Shown one piece after another: positions 50,201 through 59,200 of a stretch of DNA of 64,000 bases (position 1 is the first letter of the stretch; each line of letters opens with the position of its first letter). Source of the DNA: Rattus norvegicus (Eukaryota > Chordata > Mammalia > Rodentia > Muridae); assembly GCF_036323735.1 (NCBI RefSeq), contig NC_086019.1, forward strand, positions 239,153,102-239,217,101, written 5' to 3'. Under the pieces are notes generated by a model. It did not search any database, was not told the origin of the DNA, and saw nothing but the letters and a program-made list of their open reading frames with translations. A program made the translations under genes and the position numbers.

Positions 50201-53200
50201 TGCCATTTCAACAAAGCTGCCTCAAGGATTGTATTGTCACGCAGTGTAGTGCAGGGCAGCGTAGTGACCATCTGCATGTTATGGCTTGGACCTCACCTCT
50301 GTTTGCTAGCGTCTATTCCAGAAGGGCACTGTTTGGTTGACACTTATGCACACTTGTCAATCATCTGTACCAGTGTGGGCCCCCTTCGTCTTACTAAGAG
50401 GTAGCTCTGCAAAGTAGAATAGACAGAGGCCCCAGGGCCGGTTGCACTTCTCAGAATCAATAAGGCCTTACACAAGTCACTTAATTTCTTGGACTCTCAA
50501 GTTCATTGTCTAGAAAATAGAATAGAAATAACACCTAATTTGCTCATCTTGCAGACTCTTTTGTATGGGACAAATAATATAAGAAAATCTGTATTAGACA
50601 AGAAACTATTTCTACTTTATTTTATTTATTCTGTGTGTGTCACATACACCATGAGTATGGTGGTCAAAGGACAACTTGTGGGAATTCGGTCTAGCCTCCC
50701 ACCATGTGAGTCCAGAGAGAGAACACAGATCATCACATTTACAAACCCGCGCCTTTACCCACTGAGCCATACTGCTGGCTCTTTGTAATTTTGGGATTGG
50801 GGGGTGTGGTGGTTTGTATATGCTTGGCCCGGGGAGTCGCTCTATTAGGAGGTGTGGCCTTGTTGGAGTAGGCGTGTCACTGTGGCTGTAGGCTTAAGAC
50901 CCTTCACTCTAGCTGCCTATAAGTGAGTCTTCCACTAGCAGTCTTCAGATGAAGATGTTGAACGCTCAGCGATGCGCGCACCATGCATGCCTGGATGCAG
51001 CCATACTCCCACCTTGAAGATAATAAACTAAACCTGTAAGCCAGCCCCGATTAAATGTTGTCCTTTATAAGACTTGTCATGGTCATGGTGTCTGTTCACA
51101 GCAGTTAAACCCTAACTAAGATGGGGGGGGGTGCGTTTTTAACAGTAATCATATCAGAACAGCTCCTCGACTTGGCAATAACGTGCATGCATCATGAGAA
51201 GCAGCAAAACCTCAGTAGCAGAGGGTGAGTAGGCAAAGTAAGGAGCAGGGCCCGGTATGGATGCCTTGGCGCTGGGACATCAGGATGCGAAGAAAATGGA
51301 TGGCAAGTGGTAAACCTACATCTAGTCTAAAGAGACCGAGTACCAATCAGCCCTTCATCTAGTTTTTCTTCTTAAAAAGTTCAGAGGTCAAGACTGGGTA
51401 TACATAGGAGGTCAGTGGCAGAATCTGTGCGCACATGCAAAGATCCTGGTACCACAAAAGAAAAGAGGGGAGGGGTGTCAGTCTATATTGAAAGATCTTT
51501 CCTCTAAAGAAACCACATTGTCTTCGAAAGTTTTATACATTGGCAACCTCTGCCACCGCCCTCCATTACACACAGATTCTCACCTGTGAACATTGCTTTT
51601 CCCCCATTTAGGAATGGCCGTCTCCTGGGCGTCTGTGCCAGTGTGGACAACTGCCGGTTGTTTGTGGGGGGAATCCCCAAAACCAAAAAGAGAGAAGAAA
51701 TCTTGTCAGAGATGAAAAAGGTCACTGAAGGAGTTGTTGATGTCATTGTCTACCCAAGCGCTGCCGATAAAACCAAAAACCGGGGGTTTGCCTTTGTGGA
51801 ATATGAGAGTCACCGCGCAGCCGCCATGGCTAGGCGGAGGCTGCTGCCAGGTAAGCCTCGTTCCTGACCAGGGTGTCCCGCAGCAGACCTCGCAAGAGCT
51901 TCCCTGTCGCCTTTCAGCTCTTCATCTTGTTCATTTCAGTTCCGTAACGTTTTTACAGATGTGTTCTGGAAATTCACACATCTGCGCATGAGGAGAAAGA
52001 ACACTGACCAATAGCAGTCCTACAGAGGATCCTCGGCGAAGACACTTTTTAAGATTAAACAAACCCATCATGGATATAGCTGCATGTAGATTAGTTCACA
52101 GGCTAGTTAGAATTGGACAGTATTATCTTTCACAGCATAGACACTCACCAGCCCAAGGATAACCACCAGACATGCTTTCAATGTGTTTCCCAATTTCTAA
52201 TCATTTCCATCTAATTGGAGATAAGAAACACGTTCTTCCCATACATCTCTCTTTAGGCACTCCAGACACACATGAGCACCAAGCCTCAATTCATGAGTTT
52301 AACAACATGCCAACACTGCCTGGGTCAGAACAATGCAGGCAAGCATTCAAAGTTCCTTGGCTTTCTGTAAAAAATTCACTAAAACATAGTCAAGTGCTAA
52401 TATGAATTCATATTAATGGAAAAACCTATCTAGACCAGTGGTTCTCAACTTTCATAATACTGACTCTTTAACACAGGTCCTTATTTTGTGGTGACCCCGT
52501 CCATAAAATATTTCATTACTACTTCATAACTGTAATTTTCTTACTGTTATCACTCAATGTCTAGCACGAAGGATATCTGACACCTGACCCACAGGTTGAG
52601 AACCAGTGATCTAGTGTGGTAAAAAGCTTTACACTAGGGTCCACGCTCATAAAAACTGTGAGAGATGAGGACAGGTGGAACGGCTCAAAACTCTGAATTT
52701 ATTTCGGCTTCATATAGTCCTTCTTGACTGCACTTTTGGTTTTTAATGGGGCTGTTGACTGAACAGAGGGTCTTGAGCAACTTAGGCCAGCATTCGAACG
52801 TTCCGCTAGGTTCTAGCTCTGCATCTACTCTTTATAAGTTAGCATTGAGACATTTTCAGTGTTCTAGTAGACTCTCTTCCCCATCATCTTCTTTACCTCC
52901 TCTGAGTCCCAATTAGTTGTGAGCCATTCGTAGGTTTTCAGAATTGAAATGAAGTCAGCTAGAGGGGCAGCTAATGCTCCCAAAAGTGGTGATACCTCTC
53001 CAGCACCCATTACTGTTTTTCACAGTTTAGGATAGAGATCTGATTTCTATATGTGGATTAGGATACCCACTTTTTGCAGAATTTTTTAAAATATTACTTA
53101 GGACTGCCTGACCTCAAACTTGAGCTCCTCTGCCCTCTGCCCCTCGAGTACCACTATGCCCAATGCCCCCTAGTGCTATTTATTAAAGAGATTACACTTG

Positions 53201-56200
53201 GGTTTGTATGCTCCTGGAATGTTCGGTCAAAGATTATGATTGATTTGTAAGAAATGAAAGGGTGGATATTTGATCCCCCTATGTAATAATTGCACCCATG
53301 AATCCTTCTTCCGAACACTGACAATTCCTGATTTTGTTCTGTCTAGTTCTGTGCGCCCTACAAGATACAGCTTGCTTCTAATCAGTGAATTAAACACATA
53401 ACCCAGATTTTCCCTACGATGTGGAAACTGAGTTGACTTCTCACCTTATCCCACCGCTTCAACATGGAGCCTCCAGGGATATATATGGTGGGTGGGATAT
53501 ATAGTGATGGGGAATTCCTGTTGGGTGACAATCTTTGAAGCTGGCAACTTGGGTGCTGTCCCCCTTCCACAAGATCATGATGAGAGAGAAGTGGGAGGCT
53601 CATGGGAAACACACAGTGTAGAAGGAAACATCCAGTAGGTTGCCACTGTAGGGTACAGAAAGCTGTGCTGACTTGGGTAACACCCACTCTTTTAAGACGA
53701 GTTAATTTTTTATCCTCAACTGCCTTCTTAGTCCTCTCTGAATTGGGATTTTTTTAAAAAATAAGTTTTCTCCGCGTTCTCACATTGCCTGTATTCAGGC
53801 TGAGGACGCGGAAGGCACACAGTTGGTCTGAGCCCTGGATCAAATATGAGGGGCTGAGAACAAAGAATGTTTGGTCCCATCCACCAACCCTGGCTCATTT
53901 GTGTATGTCTCAGTGGTGGTGTCCGGCTAATAGACAACACATTCCAACTGCGGCGGATGCTGTCCAAGTGACCTCTTAATGCTTCACAGAGTCAAGACTC
54001 TGTGTCTGAGCCCTAAATCTGCTCCTTCTCCCCCTTTATTATCTCACCTTAAAGCCTACCTCCCCCTTGTAAAAGCTGTCCTGCGAGTCAAATGTGCCTA
54101 CCACTTCTCCATTTCAAACCACATCCTGCTTCTCTATACATTCACTCATTACGATAAGCCACTAGTCACACTAAAGACTCTCCCATCCAACTCCTGCTTT
54201 ATTCGAATGTCTTAAAAAAATCAATAATAATCTTTTTTAGTGGTCTTGGTCACTAAAGACCTTAACGGTCAGTTCAATTTAAAAGACCATCAGCGTGAGC
54301 TGAGAGGATGCCACGACTTCTAAATAATTCATCGCTCTTCTGTCAACAGGAAGAATTCAGTTGTGGGGACATCCTATCGCAGTAGACTGGGCAGAGCCAG
54401 AAGTCGAAGTTGACGAAGACACAATGTCTTCCGTGAAAATCCTGTACGTAAGGAACCTTATGCTGTCTACCTCGGAAGAGATGATTGAGAAGGAATTCAA
54501 CAGTATTAAACCAGGTGGGCCACGTGAGCTATTAATTCTTCAAAATGTGCTTTAAAAACACTTATGCCGGAGGCCGTAACCCACAATGCTAAAGAAAATA
54601 GCTTTTATTCTCCTGATCGGTTGTATATTGTTCAGGTATTTCACCATTTTGGGGCTCTGAAAGAGACATACAGTCCTACAGCACTTAGGAATATTATAGT
54701 ATATATTTATCTGTGTAGTTATTTAATGAATACGCATCACCTCTGCTAAACCAAATTCTGTGAGTTCTTCTCCTTCTAATTAGCTCCTCTGTCCCTAGAC
54801 TCAGACTGAGAACAAAGTAAATATTTACTGTGTTAATGATGCCCAGCTCTTACTGGATGTCTACCCTGTAACACAGGTTTCCCAACCTCTTTGCTCCTGA
54901 CACTTCGGAGCAAATCATTCTTGGTAGATTGCAGGGTATTGAACAACATGCAAGGTCCATGCCTACCCCTGCCAACTATAGCAATCTGCCCCGGACGACA
55001 ACCATAAGCATCTCCTGACATTTTCAGTCATATGTCTGAAATATACTTAGTCATACCAGCCTGTGTCCATCACAGAAACATCTTCCCACAACTGAGAATT
55101 TCTTGGGCTTCAGGCAATTTCTATAGGATGCTAACAAGCACGGGCCATGGTGCTCTTGTATTAAGCCTCCTGACAGTATTCCCACCCCGAGATTGTGTTT
55201 CCCACTGTAAGTGGATATGATGTCACATGTATAATAGGATGGTAAGCATATAATCTGCTCTATAGATAATTGTGAAGGATACTATTTTTTTTCCTTTTAC
55301 AGATTTCTCAAGCATAAACTTCCCTCACCCTCACGAGCTCTGCCTTCCCTGATATTTAGTATCATGGCGTGGTTGCATACCAACAGCTGTGAATCCACAG
55401 TTACTACAGAAACTGAAAAAAAATCCACTAGAATTAGAGTGGGCGTGCTCACATCACATGCCACTTATCAGCACAGTGCCCTATCCTGGAGGTCCCTTCA
55501 TGGCATCTCCTATTTCCTATAATGTGAAAAACAGAGCCCAGAGTAGTTAAATCGTCACACAGCTAGCAGCTGGCAGACCCCAGATTTAACAACCTCCTGA
55601 ACCCTCACACCAGCCCTCATTCCAGTCACACAGCCATTCATGCAGCTGCTGCTCCATCAGTGGCTTCAGCATGCCACATACTGGGGGAGGAATTAGCAGA
55701 TGTGGGCTGTGTGTGGAAGGAATTTATAAAGAAGTCACAGCTAAACCATCCTGCTCTCGGCATGCAGAGCCAAGTCCTAAGTGGTGAACCCCAATTGGTT
55801 GTGCCAGTCTGGGAACTAGTACATGCGTGTATATGTTCTGTCCACTCCGGGTTGGGATTTGTTTTTCCCAGAGTGAATAATACTTACATTCCCTCCCAGT
55901 TAAAATGGCGCTTTTGTTTTGAAAGGGGTTAGAATGAGAAACTGTTGAAAGACTGACTTTTTTTTAATTAATTGTGAATGATTATCACAGAATTAATATG
56001 TGGATGTCCAGTCTGCACATTTAAGATAGATACGCCTAGACTCTAGTGCCTTAGAAGCTGTAAGAAAATAATGAAGGAATCAGAGAAAGAACTGGAAGAG
56101 CTTGAAGGGGCTCGAGACCCCATATGAACAACAATGCCAACCAACCAGAGCTTCCAGGAACTAAGCCACTACCTAAAGACTATACATGGACTGACCCTGG

Positions 56201-59200
56201 ACTCTGACCTCATAGGTAGCAATGAATATCCTAGTAAGAGCACCAGTGGAAGGGGAAGCCCTGGGTCCTGCTAAGACTGAACCCCCAGTGAACTAGACTG
56301 TTGGGGGGAGGGCGGCAATGGGGGGAGGGTTGGGAGGGGAACACCCATAAGGAAGGGGAGGGGGGAGGGGGATGTTTGCCCGGAAACCAAAGAATTATTA
56401 TTAAGTATTAAATAAATTTAAAAAAAAAGAAAATAATGAATGCCAACTTGTTCCTTCTTTCCTCTTTCTCTCTCTTCCCCCCCTCCTCCCATGACTTCAG
56501 CTACAACCACCCCCAGCATAGTACTATAATATCCTTGTTTTCAGCCGAAACATTCCCAGCAATTCTGGGGCACTTCTTAGGCCAGTGGCACAACGCTCAG
56601 GGCTCTATAATGTTGCGTGTGATGCATAAAAGAATATGAACAACTGGCAGATATCGAACCTGTGGAGAGAGAGAAAAAACATATCCACAAATTTCTTCTC
56701 CAGTGCAACAATATAATGTATCACGACTGTATTAGAAAATTTTGTGGAAGGAGAAAAATAACATTAAATTTTTCTTTCTAAAGATTTGGGTTTTGGAGAA
56801 ACCTCATTATCCATTGAGAAATCTGACTTTGTATATCATTTGAACCCCAAATAACCTAGGAAAATACTGCATCAATACTCTGGAAAACAACAGTCATCAC
56901 AGAAACACTGTGCCATTGATATTTTGTTCCCATGAAGTCTAGGGTATCTGCTATAGTGCTAGGTACGGTATTCTTTAAGAATCTGCTCCCTTAAACAGTT
57001 CAACAGTAGCAGAGACACCCGCAGGGCTGCTACAAGCAGATTGCTTACCCCATCTGGTTGAGTCCACAAATTTGTATTTCTTAAGTTCCCGGGTGCAGCT
57101 GATGTTACTGAGTAAAGAACTACACTTTGAGTGTGTTTTTCTAATCTCTGTGTTCGGATCACAGGTCTGGTTTTTTTGCTGATGGACAACCCATGAATAA
57201 TGGTAGCAAACACTGAGAAGGAATCTATTAAAGTGGCATGTGGCCTTTGCTATTCTACAGAAGCAAGTCAACCCTGAACATAACCCTGAATGTGGTGGCT
57301 CTTGTTTGGTCTCTAAGTAGGGTTAGGCCAGGGTAGTATTTAGATGGGAGAAATCCATGTCGTATTATTCAAACCCCTACTTTCTAATTTACTTTCTATG
57401 CTCAGATTTTTCACAAATGAAGCTTTCCATAAGCAAAGTCTGAATATTGCTGCTCAAAACAAAAGTGTAATTATTTCAATATTAGCAAGAACTTGAGAAC
57501 ACCCAAAGCCATTATCAACATAAATGCTACATAATTCACATGACTGATGGGGTATATGGAAATTGATTGATAATATGTTGGCTCTGTGTGTTTACTGAGA
57601 GACCAGCTCTTGTATCCTTGACACGAAGGAAGAGCTAGGTGAAGATGACATTTTGTGCAGCTAAAGCAAGCATTTCCCCCTGCCTTGGGAAACTATAGAT
57701 CAAAAGAGCAGAGTGGAGGGGAAGGATGAGAGCCATCCTGGATGGTGCCTTGGTTCTCTTTGACCAAAACAAGCTGTGGGATGAAGCCATTCTCACCATT
57801 CCATCCAACCCTGAAGGACCAAGGAGACTGATCTAAAATCTCAGTTAATTATATGCCCTGGGCTTCATGGGCTCACATGCCTTTATTTCATTTTCTCAGT
57901 CTGGCCAGATAATTTCGCTCTGTGTAATTATTGTCATGAGACACTAGGGCTTTTCATGATACTCGAGATACCAAAGTTAAAGAGAAGTGCTGCAATAGTT
58001 TAAAATTATCCTTAGATTATATGTCTCCCATTGCTCCAAAGGAAGGTAATTCATAGTCATCGAACCATGCATAGAGTATGAGCTCTAAATGTTTCAGTGA
58101 CCCCGAATCTGAGAGAGCAACTGAACTCTGATAGGGAAAGGATTTTCTTCTCTTCCTGTTCTTCTTCAGACTGGTGCTGCATCATGTTGTCTCTGAGAAG
58201 AAAGCCTAGCCGTTCAAAATGACAGATTAGCTAACATGCTCAAGTGGTAGGGAGGCAAATTTCCCCTTAACTGTCCACTAAAGAAAACATTTGTCTAGAA
58301 TACTGAGTGGGCAAACATATGTCTAAAAGATAACGCTAAGCATCTCTGCACAACTACTTCTTTAACCTCTTATCATCAGTATGTATAGCGGTCTTTCTAC
58401 ATAAAAATAGGGTAAGTTGTTTTCTGGATTTTTTTTTCATCTTTATTAACTTGGGTATTTCTTATTTATATTTCTATTGTTATTCCCTTTCCCGGTTTCC
58501 GGGGCCAACAGCCCCCTAACCCCTCCCCCTCCCCTTCTTTATGGGTGTTTCCCTCCCCATCCTCCCCCCATTGCCGCCCTCCCCCCAACAATCACATTCA
58601 CTGGGGGTTCAGTCTTGGCAGGGCCAAGGACTTCCCCTTCCACTGGTGCCCTTACTAGGCTATTCATTGCTACCTATGAGGTTGGAGCCCAGGGTCAGTC
58701 CATGTATAATCTTTAGGTAGTGGCTTAGTCCCTGGAAGCTCTGGTTGGTTGGCATTGTTGTTCATATGGGATCTCAAGCCCCTTCAAGCTCTTTCAGTCC
58801 TTTCTAAGATTCCTTCAACGGGGATCCTGTTCTCAGTTCAGTGGTTTAATGATGACATTCTCCTATATATTTGCTGTATTCTGGCTGTGTCTCTCAGGAG
58901 AGATCTACATCCAGTTCCTGTCAGCCTGCACTTCTTTGCTTCATCCATAAAAACATGTCAGTTAAAATGTTTTCATGCATGGGGCTGGAAAAGCTTGCAC
59001 TGTCCTTGTAGAAGACCCCAATTCAGTTACTAGCATCCATGTCAGCTGGCTCACAAATGCCTGCAACTTGAGCTCCATGGGATCTAACACCACCTTTTGG
59101 CCTCCACAGGCCACTGTACTCACATGCTCATAACTACACAGACACATACACACATATGCATGTGATTAAAAATAGAACGAATATCTACAATGTTTTCACC

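Larger units (their letters stand above)
44467..51611 (+). other. A1cf: A1cf intron (7.1 kb)
   Basis: GT-AG intron splitting an Arg codon (phase 2). It holds two B3-like SINEs, a B4-like SINE, another B2/B3 copy, a reversed B4-type SINE, a URR1-like copy and a MIR relic. I see no gene or clear element in 44470-45750, 46910-48010 (apart from a 19-nt A run at 47902-47920) or 48235-49940. Confidence 0.92.
51851..54349 (+). other. A1cf: A1cf intron (2.5 kb)
   Basis: GT-AG intron in phase 1, between RRM2 and the linker exon. It contains a near-complete hAT-Charlie element at 52435-52607, a weak ID-like piece at about 52747-52822 and a B1 fragment at about 53100-53172. Nothing is recognised in 51851-52430 or 53180-54349. 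Confidence 0.92.
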
